Shown here one piece after another: positions 31,832 to 40,131 of a stretch of DNA of 64,000 nucleotides. Both the position numbers and the translations under genes were made by a program. The stretch's first letter is position 1. Each line of letters begins with the position of its first letter. The stretch is from Natronococcus pandeyae (GTDB lineage Archaea > Halobacteriota > Halobacteria > Halobacteriales > Natrialbaceae), in NCBI RefSeq assembly GCF_008122205.1, contig NZ_PHNJ01000009.1, positions 141,610 through 205,609 on the forward strand, in the 5' to 3' direction. The notes beneath the pieces were generated by a model. It did not search any database. It was not told where the DNA came from and saw only the letters and a list, made by a program, of their open reading frames with translations.

Positions 31832-32427
31832 CGGCCACCTCCCGACCCGTCGGCCGTCATCGCCTCTTTCGCGTCCTTGATTCGCCGGAACTCCGCCGTG
31901 CTGCCGCCGTTATCGGGATGGGCGTCTTTGATTTTATCGCGGAACGCCCGCCGGGTTTCGGACTCGCTCGCGTTCGGAGCGACGTCCAGGATTTCGTGCG
32001 GCGGAATTTCGGCGGCGATCGGTTCCTCGTCTGCCGGCGGCAGTCGCGCGTTCGCGAACTCCGACTCGCCGGTGACGACCGGCCGCTGCTCCATCTTCCG
32101 CTTCTCGCGGACGTACAGCCCGACGGTTCGTACGTTATCGCGGAGCCTCGAGAAACGGTCGCAGGCCACCGCGTACTGCTCGCCGTCCATGCTCCAGCGG
32201 AGCACGAAACCGGGATCGTCAGGGTTTGCACGGGCGTACGGCCGCTGATCCTTCTTGCGCTTCCGGGCGTCGAACGAATAGCGGAACTCGTCGACGTCGA
32301 GTCGCGACAGCTCCGCCTCGAGATCGTCGAACGCCTTCGACAGCGAGACGTCGAAATTATTGTTTCGGGCCCGGTTGCCGGTCGGCGTTCGGTCGAACTC
32401 CGGCGGCCACTCGAGACGGTCAGACAT
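31828..32427 (-). CDS. Protein with C-terminal DnaJ (J) domain
   Basis: 199 residues from ATG 32427. The N-terminal 130 residues (FDVSLSKAFDDLEAELSRLDVDEFRYSFDARKRKKDQRPYARANPDDPGFVLRWSMDGEQYAVACDRFSRLRDNVRTVGLYVREKR) are of a haloarchaeal virus/plasmid type. The end (PHEILDVAPNASESETRRAFRDKIKDAHPDNGGSTAEFRRIKDAKEAM) is a J domain with the HPD motif, which stimulates Hsp70 ATPase. Viral J proteins can recruit host DnaK to replication or assembly complexes. Overlaps the zinc-finger gene by eight bases. Confidence 0.75.
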   Translation of the reverse strand: MSDRLEWPPEFDRTPTGNRARNNNFDVSLSKAFDDLEAELSRLDVDEFRYSFDARKRKKDQRPYARANPDDPGFVLRWSMDGEQYAVACDRFSRLRDNVRTVGLYVREKRKMEQRPVVTGESEFANARLPPADEEPIAAEIPPHEILDVAPNASESETRRAFRDKIKDAHPDNGGSTAEFRRIKDAKEAMTADGSGGGR

Positions 32428-32650
32428 CGGCCTCACCTCCGTGACGGCCAGGCGACGTCTCCGGATCCGGGATCGGGACGTCGACGCCAGCGGCCGAACC
32501 GCGGTTCAGTCGAGCGAAGCTATCACAGTCACCGCAACGGTGGATGCGGTTGCTGTCGTCACCGAAGACGCGACGGAACTGGTCCGAAACGTGGGCGCCG
32601 CAGTGAAGGCACGTACCGTCGGCAGAGTGTGTGAATAATTCTGCCGACAT
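32420..32650 (-). CDS. Small CxxC zinc-finger protein, first gene of the right-arm operon
   Basis: 76 residues from ATG 32650, with GGAGGTG seven bases upstream. CLHC (14-17) and CGDC (38-41) knuckles; tail VDVPIPDPETSPGRHGGEADV. It is nearly the same as the protein at 12527-12757 in the remnant, and the upstream 64-80 bp, including CTTAGAAAATTTCGAG promoter-like sequence, are also almost identical. It starts a chain of eight genes that ends in repA, so it may be an early regulator. Confidence 0.72.
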   Translation of the reverse strand: MSAELFTHSADGTCLHCGAHVSDQFRRVFGDDSNRIHRCGDCDSFARLNRGSAAGVDVPIPDPETSPGRHGGEADV

Positions 32651-32729
32651 CACGGCCACCTCCAAACGCCGCTGACGTCACTCTCAGGGGTATGAGACGC
32701 TAAGAGTTGAATACTTAGAAAATTTCGAG
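32651..32729 (-). promoter_or_regulatory. Promoter region of the right-arm operon, duplicated at 12758-12836
   Basis: Both copies differ at only two or three positions over about 79 bp and contain AT-rich TTTTCTAAG and AACTCTTAG elements on the minus strand, upstream of the zinc-finger gene. The sequence abuts the att core directly. It is the only promoter-sized gap for the eight downstream genes. Confidence 0.5.
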
Positions 32730-32742
32730 TGGGACCGCCGAG
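32730..32742. other. attR core in the tRNA-Pro 3' end
   Basis: TGGGACCGCCGAG, identical to 12837-12849. The two copies are 19,893 bp apart. The tRNA-side copy retains the full gene, as for archaeal integrases that use tRNA 3' ends. Confidence 0.8.
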
Positions 32743-32800
32743 AATTGAACTCGGGTCCTACGGACCCCATCCGCAGAGGATACCACTACCCCACGGTCCC
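32730..32800 (-). tRNA. tRNA-Pro (anticodon GGG)
   Basis: 71-nt cloverleaf on the minus strand: acceptor GGGACCG / CGGTCCC with discriminator A; D-arm with GGTAGTGGT; anticodon stem TGCGG / CCGTA around loop ATGGGGT (U33, anticodon GGG, G37 as usual for tRNA-Pro); T-arm CCGAG-TTCAATT-CTCGG. CCA is not encoded. No intron. Its 3' 13 bases form the att core of the provirus, which leaves the gene intact. Confidence 0.93.
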
Positions 32801-32933
32801 GTACATAGATCGATGGCCGTCTATCGTTTAAGCGTGTCGTTTTGGAAGCAGCGAGCCACCTCGAGAGGCGTTCAGTCCTCGACACCGCGTCTCACGGAGG
32901 AACTCGAGCGGACGGCTCACACGCTCGGAGCCG

Positions 32934-34283
32934 TCAACGACGATACCGCTCGAGAGACGCCGGAAGCCGTTTCGCGACGGTCCCGCCGAGACGGTCCCGG
33001 GTCGAACCGAGCAGTCCGTTCGGGACGAACAGGACGAACAGCACGAAGACGATCCCGAGGTACAGTTGGCTGCGGCCGTCGACGGCCGCGTTGATCGCGT
33101 CGAGAACCGTCACGCCGGCGACGTCGGTCGTCAGCAGTCCCTCGGGAAGCGTCTCCCGGAGGTAGGGCGCGAGCCCGCCCTGTTCCGCGGAGAGGACGTC
33201 CTCGAGCCACTCGTAGAGGACGGTGCCGAACAGCGGCCCGGCGAGCGTACCGAGCCCGCCGATGATCGCGACGATCAGGGCGTCGGCCGTCACCAGGAAG
33301 TAAAACGTGTTGTCCGGCGACGCGCCGCCCGCGTACGCGGCGAACAGGGCCCCGGCGATGGCCGCGAAGAAGGCGCTGAAGCCGAACGCGACCATCTTGT
33401 ACCAGAACACGTTGTAGCCGATCGCCCTGGCGCGCTCTTCGTTCTCGCGGATGGCGATCATCACGCGGCCGAACGGCGAGTGGATGATCCGCTGCATCGC
33501 GAAGTAGCTGAGGACGACGATCAGCCCGATCGCGTAGTAGGAGGTCATGGTCGCCGAGACGTCGATGCCCAGCCCGAGCACGTTCTCGAAGCTGTCACCC
33601 GACAGCCGACCGAGCGCGACCGAGAGCGAGTCCACGAACGGAATCCGGATCTCGGGCGTCGGTCCCGCGAGGTTCGGGCCCTCCTGTGGGTTCGAGGCGA
33701 CGTACCCCCAGTTCCGGACGAGTTCGTAGATCACCTGGGCGACTCCGAGCGTGATCATCGCGAAGTAGACGCCAGAGAGCCGGAACGAGACGGCGCCGAC
33801 CGCGAGCGCGAGTCCGAACGCGAGTAGTCCACCGAGGACCATCGTGACCACGAACGGCGTGCCCTCGGGCAGGATCGGAACGTCCCCGTTGGCAACGAGG
33901 ACGATGAAGTACGCCCCGACGCCGTAGAACGCGGCGTGGCCGAACGAGAGGTAGCCGGTGTAACCGCTGATGAAGTCGAAGCTCATCGCGAACAGCCCGA
34001 GGAACAGCATCGCGATCATGAACGTCAGTCCGGGGAGGAAGGCGTTGAACTCCGCTCCGAGCGGTGTTCGAAGCAGGACACCGTACAGCGGCGGATAGAC
34101 GACGAAAACGGCGATCACGAACAGGTGGACGACGTGATCACGGGCGTACTGGCGAAGCCAGTGCTCGTCGGTCGCGACCTCGCGGGTAGACTCGGTCGCT
34201 GTGGCACCCGGCTGCTCTGCAGTCGCGTCCACGTCGGTACCGCCGTCACCGACGTGGTCGTCGGAATTCGGGCTAATGGCCAC
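32934..34283 (-). CDS. livM: Branched-chain amino acid ABC transporter permease LivM
   Basis: 449 residues, with an acidic cytoplasmic extension of about 50 residues and then about ten TM segments. Family features: MSFDFISGYTGYLSFGHAAFYGVGAYF and the C-terminal IVAIIGGLGTLAGPLFGTVLYEWLEDVL, which includes the EAA-like coupling segment. Works with LivH as the heterodimeric channel. Last gene of the livK-G-F-H-M operon; overlaps livH by 11 bases. Urea/short amide transporters (Urt) share the same permease fold, so substrate is provisional. Confidence 0.88.
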   Translation of the reverse strand: MAISPNSDDHVGDGGTDVDATAEQPGATATESTREVATDEHWLRQYARDHVVHLFVIAVFVVYPPLYGVLLRTPLGAEFNAFLPGLTFMIAMLFLGLFAMSFDFISGYTGYLSFGHAAFYGVGAYFIVLVANGDVPILPEGTPFVVTMVLGGLLAFGLALAVGAVSFRLSGVYFAMITLGVAQVIYELVRNWGYVASNPQEGPNLAGPTPEIRIPFVDSLSVALGRLSGDSFENVLGLGIDVSATMTSYYAIGLIVVLSYFAMQRIIHSPFGRVMIAIRENEERARAIGYNVFWYKMVAFGFSAFFAAIAGALFAAYAGGASPDNTFYFLVTADALIVAIIGGLGTLAGPLFGTVLYEWLEDVLSAEQGGLAPYLRETLPEGLLTTDVAGVTVLDAINAAVDGRSQLYLGIVFVLFVLFVPNGLLGSTRDRLGGTVAKRLPASLERYRR

Positions 34284-35340
34284 CCACCTCCTCGACGCCG
34301 TACAGCCCCTGCGGACGGACGATCAGCGCGATCACGAGCAGGGCGAAGACCGTCACCTCCGGCAGTCCTGGGAAGGGGACGATCCCAGTGTTGAACAGCC
34401 ACGTCGTCAGGGAGTCGGCGATGCCGACGATCACCGCCGCCGCGAGCGTCCCCTTGAACGAGCCGAGACCGCCGATAACGACGACGACGAACGCGTACAG
34501 CAACACGTCGATGTTGAGCAGGACGCTCGCGCCCCAGGTCGGATCCCACGTGAGGAAGACGCCGCCGACGGCCGCGAGGCCGGTCCCGAGACCGAAGACG
34601 ATCGTGAACGCCTTGCGGACGTCGATACCGAGGGCCTCGACCATCTCGGGATCCTCACTCCCCGCTCGGATGTACAGGCCGTACAGGGTCCGGTTGAGGA
34701 ACAGCCAGACCGAGACGGCGACCGCGACGCCGGCGATGGCCGCGAACAGGTAGAAACCCCGGATGTTCGCGCCGAGAATCGAGTGAAACGACTCGAGCGG
34801 CGCGGGAATGGTCGATGCCGCTGCCGTCCAGGATGGTTCGGGCTGGAGTCCCCGTACCGACGTCACGATCCGGGCCCCTTCCTCCAGAATCAGGCCGACA
34901 CCGAAGGTCAGCAGGATCTGGTACATCGGCGTCCGGTCGTAGATCGGTCGGACGAGACCGACCTCGAGGACGCTACCGAAAGCCGTCATGAGCGCGAAGA
35001 CGACGGCGACAACGACGACGAAGAAGGCCACCCGCGTGATCGGCCCCGTGCCGCTCGAGACGGCAAGGACCAGCAGGACGCCGCCGAGATACGCACCGAG
35101 CATCGCGAACGCGCCGTGAGCGAAGTTGAGCACGCCCATGAGGCCGAAGACGAGCGTCAGGCCGACGGCGATAATGAAGTAGATCGCTGCCTTGCCGAGC
35201 CCCTCGATGACGATCCGGGCGAGGGTACCGGGCTGGAGAAGCCGACCGATCGCGTCGATAGCGAGTGGCGCATCCTGGACGAGCGCCGCCGGGACGAGCG
35301 CCGGAACGAGCGTCGCCAGCGCGGCCACAACGCCCGTCAT
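34273..35340 (-). CDS. livH: Branched-chain amino acid ABC transporter permease LivH
   Basis: 355 residues, about nine TM segments. FIIAVGLTLVFGLMGVLNFAHGAFAMLGAYLGGVLL is the signature of LivH-type permeases, and FVVVVIGGLGSFKGTLAAAVIVGIADSL contains the EAA-like loop that contacts the ATPase. A large insert (IVTSVRGLQPEPSWTAAASTIPAPLESFHSILGAN) between helices is probably extracellular. Its start overlaps the livF stop by four bases (ATGA). Confidence 0.9.
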   Translation of the reverse strand: MTGVVAALATLVPALVPAALVQDAPLAIDAIGRLLQPGTLARIVIEGLGKAAIYFIIAVGLTLVFGLMGVLNFAHGAFAMLGAYLGGVLLVLAVSSGTGPITRVAFFVVVVAVVFALMTAFGSVLEVGLVRPIYDRTPMYQILLTFGVGLILEEGARIVTSVRGLQPEPSWTAAASTIPAPLESFHSILGANIRGFYLFAAIAGVAVAVSVWLFLNRTLYGLYIRAGSEDPEMVEALGIDVRKAFTIVFGLGTGLAAVGGVFLTWDPTWGASVLLNIDVLLYAFVVVVIGGLGSFKGTLAAAVIVGIADSLTTWLFNTGIVPFPGLPEVTVFALLVIALIVRPQGLYGVEEVGGH

Positions 35341-36095
35341 GCCGAGAGATACCTCCGGATCCGTTCGTCGTCGGCGGTCACACCCTCGGTCGATCCGGAC
35401 TCGACGACCGTCCCGTGATCGAGCAGGTAGAACCTGTCGGCCAGATCCATCGCCAGCGGGAAGTTCTGTTCGACCAGAACCATGGTCGTCTCCGCCGACG
35501 CCTCCCGAAGCGCGTCGACGACCTGGTCGACGATCATCGGTGCCAGCCCCTCGCTCGGTTCGTCGACCAGCAGCAGGTCGTTGTCGCCGACCATCCCGCG
35601 AGCGATCGCCAGCATCTGCTGTTGGCCGCCACTCAGGTTCCGGGCCTCCTTGTCGCGGAACCGCTCGAGGTCGGGGAACAACTCGAAGACGTAGTCGCGT
35701 AACGCCTCATACTCCTGATCCGGCCCGACCGAGACGCGGACGTTCTCCTCGACGGTGAGGTAGCCGAACATCCGCCGTTCTTCGGGCACCCAGCCGATCC
35801 CCTCGTCGGCGACCTCGTGGGTGCTCTCGCCGGTGACGTCCTCTCCGCTGAACCGGACCGTTCCCTCGCGGGGCGGCGTCAACTGGAGAATCGATCGGAG
35901 CGTCGTCGTCTTTCCGACCCCGTTGCGGCCGATGAGTGCGACGATCTCGCCCTCCTCGACCGAAAGATTGACTCCTTGAAGGATGTGGCTCTCGCCGTAG
36001 TACGTGTGGACGTCCTCGAGTTCGAGCAGGGGCGTCGATCGCTCGCGGTCGTCCGCTTCGGCGACGTCGCTCGTTTCGGTACCACTGCTACTCAT
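35337..36095 (-). CDS. livF: Branched-chain amino acid ABC transporter ATPase LivF
   Basis: 252 residues. Walker A GRNGVGKTTT (near 51-60), signature LSGGQQQMLAIARGM (near 150), Walker B LLLVDEPSEGL (near 170) and the switch His region VLVEQNFPLAMDLADR. The EPSEGL form after Walker B is typical of LivF as opposed to LivG. It pairs with LivG on the cytoplasmic face of LivH/LivM. ATGA overlap with livG. Confidence 0.92.
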   Translation of the reverse strand: MSSSGTETSDVAEADDRERSTPLLELEDVHTYYGESHILQGVNLSVEEGEIVALIGRNGVGKTTTLRSILQLTPPREGTVRFSGEDVTGESTHEVADEGIGWVPEERRMFGYLTVEENVRVSVGPDQEYEALRDYVFELFPDLERFRDKEARNLSGGQQQMLAIARGMVGDNDLLLVDEPSEGLAPMIVDQVVDALREASAETTMVLVEQNFPLAMDLADRFYLLDHGTVVESGSTEGVTADDERIRRYLSA

Positions 36096-36949
36096 CCGGC
36101 CGACACCCCTCGATCGGGACCCTCGTCGGTGTCGCTGCTCGAGGCGCTCCCCTCGTAGCCACCCAGATACGCGCGCTGGACGGCCTCACTCTGTCGAACC
36201 TCCTCGGGTTCGCCCTGGGCGATCAGTTCGCCCCGGTTCAGGACGGCCACGCGGTCACTGATACCCATCACGACGTCCATATTGTGTTCGATCAGCATGA
36301 TCGCGTGGTCCTCGGCGACGTCCTCGATGATGTCCGTCACCTGATCGACGTCCTCGCTCGAGACGCCGGCCGTCGGCTCGTCCAGTAACAGCACGTCGGG
36401 GTCGCCGGCGAGGGCGATGCCGATCTCGAGGTTGCGTTTCTCGCCGTGACTGAGGTTTTCGGCCGCCCGGTCGGCAGCCCCCTCGAGGCCGATTCGCTCG
36501 AGGATCGAGTCGGCCGCCGCGACGTGGTCGTCGAAGGCGTTGACGTTGCGCCAGAACTGCCAGGAGTCGCGCCCGCAATGGGCCTGTACGGCGACCCGGA
36601 CGTTCTCACGGACCGAAACCGTCGGAAAGACGTTCGTTATCTGGTACGATCGATGGAGGCCGAGCAGTGCGGTTTCGTGCGGAGAGGCGGCGGTGATGTC
36701 GACGGCGCCGCCCTCGTCGTCACCGCCGGTCGGTTCCGCGTCTCGATTCGACGGCGCGAACTCGATCGTTCCCGCCGTCGGCTCGAGAACACCCGTGAGA
36801 AGATTGAAAAACGTCGTCTTCCCTGCCCCGTTCGGCCCGATCACCGAACAGAGCTCGCCTTCCTCGAGCGTGAAGTCGACCCCGTCGACGGCGGTAATCC
36901 CGTCGAACTCCTTGGTGAGGTTGTGTGTGGAGAGTAACATGGGTCGCAT
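36092..36949 (-). CDS. livG: Branched-chain amino acid ABC transporter ATPase LivG
   Basis: 285 residues. Walker A GPNGAGKTTFFNLLTGVLEPTAGTI, signature LSHGEKRNLEIGIALAGDP, Walker B VLLLDEPTAGVSSEDV and IMLIEHNMDVVMGISDR, the standard LivG set. A haloarchaeal insert rich in acidic residues (NRDAEPTGGDDEGGAVDITAASPHE) lies after the first strand pair. The start lies directly after the livK stop. Confidence 0.92.
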   Translation of the reverse strand: MRPMLLSTHNLTKEFDGITAVDGVDFTLEEGELCSVIGPNGAGKTTFFNLLTGVLEPTAGTIEFAPSNRDAEPTGGDDEGGAVDITAASPHETALLGLHRSYQITNVFPTVSVRENVRVAVQAHCGRDSWQFWRNVNAFDDHVAAADSILERIGLEGAADRAAENLSHGEKRNLEIGIALAGDPDVLLLDEPTAGVSSEDVDQVTDIIEDVAEDHAIMLIEHNMDVVMGISDRVAVLNRGELIAQGEPEEVRQSEAVQRAYLGGYEGSASSSDTDEGPDRGVSAG

Positions 36950-38305
36950 TCAACTGAGATCGCAACCCGCCTCGTCCGCCGGAACCATGACCTCATCGGG
37001 TTCGTACGTCTCGATCGGCTCGCCGGGCATCACCGACGCGTCCCAGGTATCCTCGTACTCCTCGCTCGTGGGGACCGGCCAGGCGACGGTCATCGCGGAG
37101 GCCGCCTGGTTGTTGTGTTCTTGGAACGTGTAGGCATCCTCGCCTTTCGGTGTATCCGTGACCGTCATTCCGTGCATCGCCTCGGCAATATCCTCGCCGT
37201 CGGTCGAGTCGGTCTCGTCGATCGCCTGGGCGAGTGCTGAGGCCCCAACGAACGTCCCGGCACTGAACAGGTCCGGAACCTGATCGTAGGCGTCGGTGTG
37301 GAGGTCGACGAACTCGTCGTTGATCTCGTTGTCGTACTGGTTCCAGTGGTATCGAGTCGTGAACGGGCCGAGACCGGCTTCTTCGATCTCTTCCGCGGTG
37401 AAATCCTCGCCGAGGCTCGCCTCGACGGCCTGACCCGTGATCTGTGTGGTGACGAGTTCGGCGAAGCCACCGAAGGCCTGGATGTCGTCGTAGGCCATCG
37501 CCGTCGGAAGGAACTCGGGCAGCGTGACGAACGTGAACCCGCCGACGACGCCGTCGGCCCCCTGTTCCATAGCCTCGTCGAACATCCCCTCGAACTCGCT
37601 GTACCCCGCTTCGACGAAGCGTGGCTCGAGCACCTCGACGCCCTGTGCTTCCAGGACCTCCTGGTAGTTGTTGGCGACCCCCTCGCCGAAGGCTCCTTCC
37701 GCCGCGAAGATGGCGACCGTCGAGACGTCGCCTTGCTCTGCGACGTATCGTCCACCCGCACGGGCGTCCATCGCCGTGTGCTCGCTCGCCCGGAACGCGA
37801 GTTCGTGACAGTGGTCTTCGGAGACGGTGATATCTCCGTCGGCGGCGGGGCCGATGATGAACGGAATGTTCGCCTCGTCGATGACGTTCGGGATGATCTG
37901 GCGAACGCCGTCGGAGGACGACCCCCCAAACAGGATGTCGATCTCGTCGTCGACGACCAGATCCTCCGCGACGCGCTGGGCCGTATCCGGGACGAACTCG
38001 GTGTCCTCGACGATAATTTCGATCGCCGGACCGTCGTCTGGCTCCAGTTCGTACGTTCCCGTCGTCATCTCCTCGATCGGCTCGAGATCGTACTTGTACG
38101 CCAGTCCGGAGTAAAACCCCATCAGGCTGATCTGGCCGTAATACTCGAGCTCTCTCGAAACGGGCTGGATCGCACCGATCGTCAGCGTGTCGTCGGTCCC
38201 TGCGGTGCCGTTCTCGTCGAGACAGCCCGCGATACCGACCGAACCGAGTGCGCCGACTGTGGCGGTCCGTTTCAGCACCGTACGTCGCGCGATATCGTTC
38301 CCCAT
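36950..38305 (-). CDS. livK: Branched-chain amino acid ABC transporter substrate-binding lipoprotein
   Basis: 451 residues from MGNDIARRTVLKRTATVGALGSVGIAGCLDENG: a Tat motif (ARRTVLKR) and lipobox (IAGC). The mature part is a type I periplasmic-binding fold (TIGAIQPVSRELEYYGQISLMGFYSGLAYKYD ... DILFGGSSSDGVRQIIPNVIDEANIPFIIGPA). It captures substrate outside the membrane and delivers it to LivHM. First gene of the operon. An upstream extension of the frame lacks a signal and was rejected. The ligand could also be another small amide or amino acid. Confidence 0.88.
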   Translation of the reverse strand: MGNDIARRTVLKRTATVGALGSVGIAGCLDENGTAGTDDTLTIGAIQPVSRELEYYGQISLMGFYSGLAYKYDLEPIEEMTTGTYELEPDDGPAIEIIVEDTEFVPDTAQRVAEDLVVDDEIDILFGGSSSDGVRQIIPNVIDEANIPFIIGPAADGDITVSEDHCHELAFRASEHTAMDARAGGRYVAEQGDVSTVAIFAAEGAFGEGVANNYQEVLEAQGVEVLEPRFVEAGYSEFEGMFDEAMEQGADGVVGGFTFVTLPEFLPTAMAYDDIQAFGGFAELVTTQITGQAVEASLGEDFTAEEIEEAGLGPFTTRYHWNQYDNEINDEFVDLHTDAYDQVPDLFSAGTFVGASALAQAIDETDSTDGEDIAEAMHGMTVTDTPKGEDAYTFQEHNNQAASAMTVAWPVPTSEEYEDTWDASVMPGEPIETYEPDEVMVPADEAGCDLS

Positions 38306-38521
38306 ACTACCTGTACAATTACCATATACCGACATGAGTGGAACGGTTGACATGTCAACAGGTGTGGAGACGACCGCTGCAATGCCGACGCTTCCTGTCT
38401 GTGGAGCGCGAGACGAGGGATCCAAAACGAAACTCAACGGTCGGTCGTCGTCCCTCACTGCCCTCGGCCTCGTCGTTCGAGTTTCAACCCACCCGAACGA
38501 ACGGTGGGCTGACTCCCGATC

Positions 38522-39424
38522 TCAGACCAGCACGCGCTCGAGATCGACGACAACCCCGCTCTTGGCGTCGGGATCACCGACCAGTTCTCCGAGACACACT
38601 GCTGCTCCGTTCGGCGTGTAGCAGGCGACGAGGGATCCGCGGTCGGCGTCCTCGGCCTCGATCACGCCCGGCGCGTAGACCGGCGCGCCCGTCGCGACCT
38701 GCTCGGCCGCGCTCTCGGCGATCATCACGCTCGGGATGTGCTCGAGGATCCGCTCGGCGGGTTCGACGAGTTCGAACAGCGGCTCCGGATCGTCGTCCTC
38801 GAGCCAGAACGCGAGCGCGTCGTGGAACTCCTGGGCGGTGTGCAGCGTCGTATCGTCGAACGGCGTCGTGGCCGTCCGCCGGAGGTGTCCCATGTGGCCG
38901 CCCGTCCCCAGCGCGAGGCCGAGATCGTGACAGAGTTTCCGGACGTAGGTCCCGCTCTCACACCGAATGCGGACGAGCGCCTGCCGGTCGTCGGTCTCGA
39001 GCACCTCGAGGTCGTAGATTTCGCGCACGCGCAGGCGACGCGAGACGGCGCTCTTGCGCGGCGGCTTCTGATAGATCGGCCCCTCGAACTCGGCGGCGAT
39101 CGACTCGACGTCGTTCGGGACGGGGCCGTGGCACTCGAGGACGGCGACGTACTCCTTTTCGCCCTCGAGGAACGTCTGTGCGAGTCGTGTCGCGTCCCCG
39201 AGCATGATCGGGAGGCAGCCGGTCACCTTCGGGTCGAGGGTGCCGGCGTGGGCCGCCTGATCGATCGTTCCCGCATCGCGCTCGGCCAGCGTGTCGGCGA
39301 CCGCGTCACGAAGCCAGCCGCTCACCTGGTGGGAAGATGGACCTGGCGGTTTGTCGAGGTTGACGACGCCGAAGGTCAGGAGGTCGGCGGGCGATCGCTC
39401 TTCGGGTGGGCCACGGAGTGCCAT
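38522..39424 (-). CDS. cbf5: tRNA/rRNA pseudouridine synthase Cbf5 (TruB family)
   Basis: 300 residues. The catalytic motif AHAGTLDPKVTGCLPIMLG holds the nucleophilic Asp64. The N-terminal GVVNLDKPPGPSSHQVSGWL is the family signature; residues 215-300 form a PUA RNA-binding domain (SVMIAESAAEQVATGAPVYAPGV). In archaea Cbf5 is the catalytic subunit of H/ACA guide-RNA complexes with Nop10, Gar1 and L7Ae, and can also act alone on tRNA U55. It follows cmk with a one-base overlap (TGATG), the usual haloarchaeal pairing. Confidence 0.95.
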   Translation of the reverse strand: MALRGPPEERSPADLLTFGVVNLDKPPGPSSHQVSGWLRDAVADTLAERDAGTIDQAAHAGTLDPKVTGCLPIMLGDATRLAQTFLEGEKEYVAVLECHGPVPNDVESIAAEFEGPIYQKPPRKSAVSRRLRVREIYDLEVLETDDRQALVRIRCESGTYVRKLCHDLGLALGTGGHMGHLRRTATTPFDDTTLHTAQEFHDALAFWLEDDDPEPLFELVEPAERILEHIPSVMIAESAAEQVATGAPVYAPGVIEAEDADRGSLVACYTPNGAAVCLGELVGDPDAKSGVVVDLERVLV

Positions 39425-40002
39425 CAGAAGTCGTAGTTGACGCCGGTGACGGTCGCCTTTCCTTCGTCACCGTCTGGTTTGTACTCGTCGACAGCAGTCA
39501 CGAGCATGTCGAGGACGGCGTCGGGCTCCCAGCGAGCGGTGTTCACGGAGAGATCGTAGATCGTCAGGTCTCGGATGTCGATCCCGTAGTACTCCGCGTA
39601 CCGCTGGGCCTCGCTCGCCTCGCGCGCCTTCGTCTCCTCGGTCGCCCGTTCGGGATCCTTCGCCTCCCGTTCGGCGATCCGATAGCCGCGGACCCCCGCA
39701 GGCGCGTCGAGCCAGAACCGGAAGTCGGCGTGGTCTCCGGCGAGCCAGCCGGCCAGGCGCGACTCGAGCACGAGGTCGTCCTCCTCGATGGCGATCTCGC
39801 GCAGCCGACGATCGAGATCGCGGTCGATCGACTCGTTCTCCTCCGCGAGTTTGTTGAACTCGAGCGGAGTGTAGCCGCGCTCGTCGGCCAACTCGCGGAA
39901 GATGTCGCCGCCGCTGACGTGATCGAGATCGAACGCGTCGGCGAGCAACTCCGCAGTCGTGCTCTTCCCGCTTCCCGGCGGGCCGGAGACGGTGAGTAAC
40001 AT
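39424..40002 (-). CDS. cmk: Cytidylate kinase, archaeal type
   Basis: 192 residues from ATG 40002: [24 protein letters not shown] has the P-loop at residues 7-15. A CMP-binding region follows ([16 protein letters not shown]) and the lid segment ([35 protein letters not shown]) typical of archaeal Cmk. It phosphorylates CMP/dCMP. A longer upstream frame starts inside the GC-rich spacer and lacks similarity. Part of the DUF106-cmk-cbf5 arrangement shared by haloarchaea. Confidence 0.94.
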   Translation of the reverse strand: MLLTVSGPPGSGKSTTAELLADAFDLDHVSGGDIFRELADERGYTPLEFNKLAEENESIDRDLDRRLREIAIEEDDLVLESRLAGWLAGDHADFRFWLDAPAGVRGYRIAEREAKDPERATEETKAREASEAQRYAEYYGIDIRDLTIYDLSVNTARWEPDAVLDMLVTAVDEYKPDGDEGKATVTGVNYDF

Positions 40003-40131
40003 ATCCAAACTGTGACGGGGCGGGTAAAATGGGTTTTGAATCCGCAGGCGGAACGCGCCCGTGAGCGTGTGACTGGGGGACACGCGACGAAGACGGTAAC
40101 GGAGGCCGCTACGGAGAAGATCGTCCCTGAA

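Larger units (their letters stand above)
12837..32742. mobile_element. Pleolipovirus-like provirus integrated in tRNA-Pro(GGG)
   Basis: 19.9 kb bounded by 13-bp direct repeats of the tRNA-Pro 3' end. Contents: tyrosine integrase with small partner gene, PhiH1-type repressor, cargo including two pilins, a structural operon in pleolipovirus order (small multi-TM protein, spike with C-terminal anchor, two membrane proteins, NTPase), AT-rich cargo genes, and a leftward replication operon ending in a RepA-type protein. SNJ2, a temperate betapleolipovirus of Natrinema, is known to integrate at a tRNA-Met gene with a tyrosine integrase. This element is probably a relative with a different target. 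All hallmark genes are open. Confidence 0.82.
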
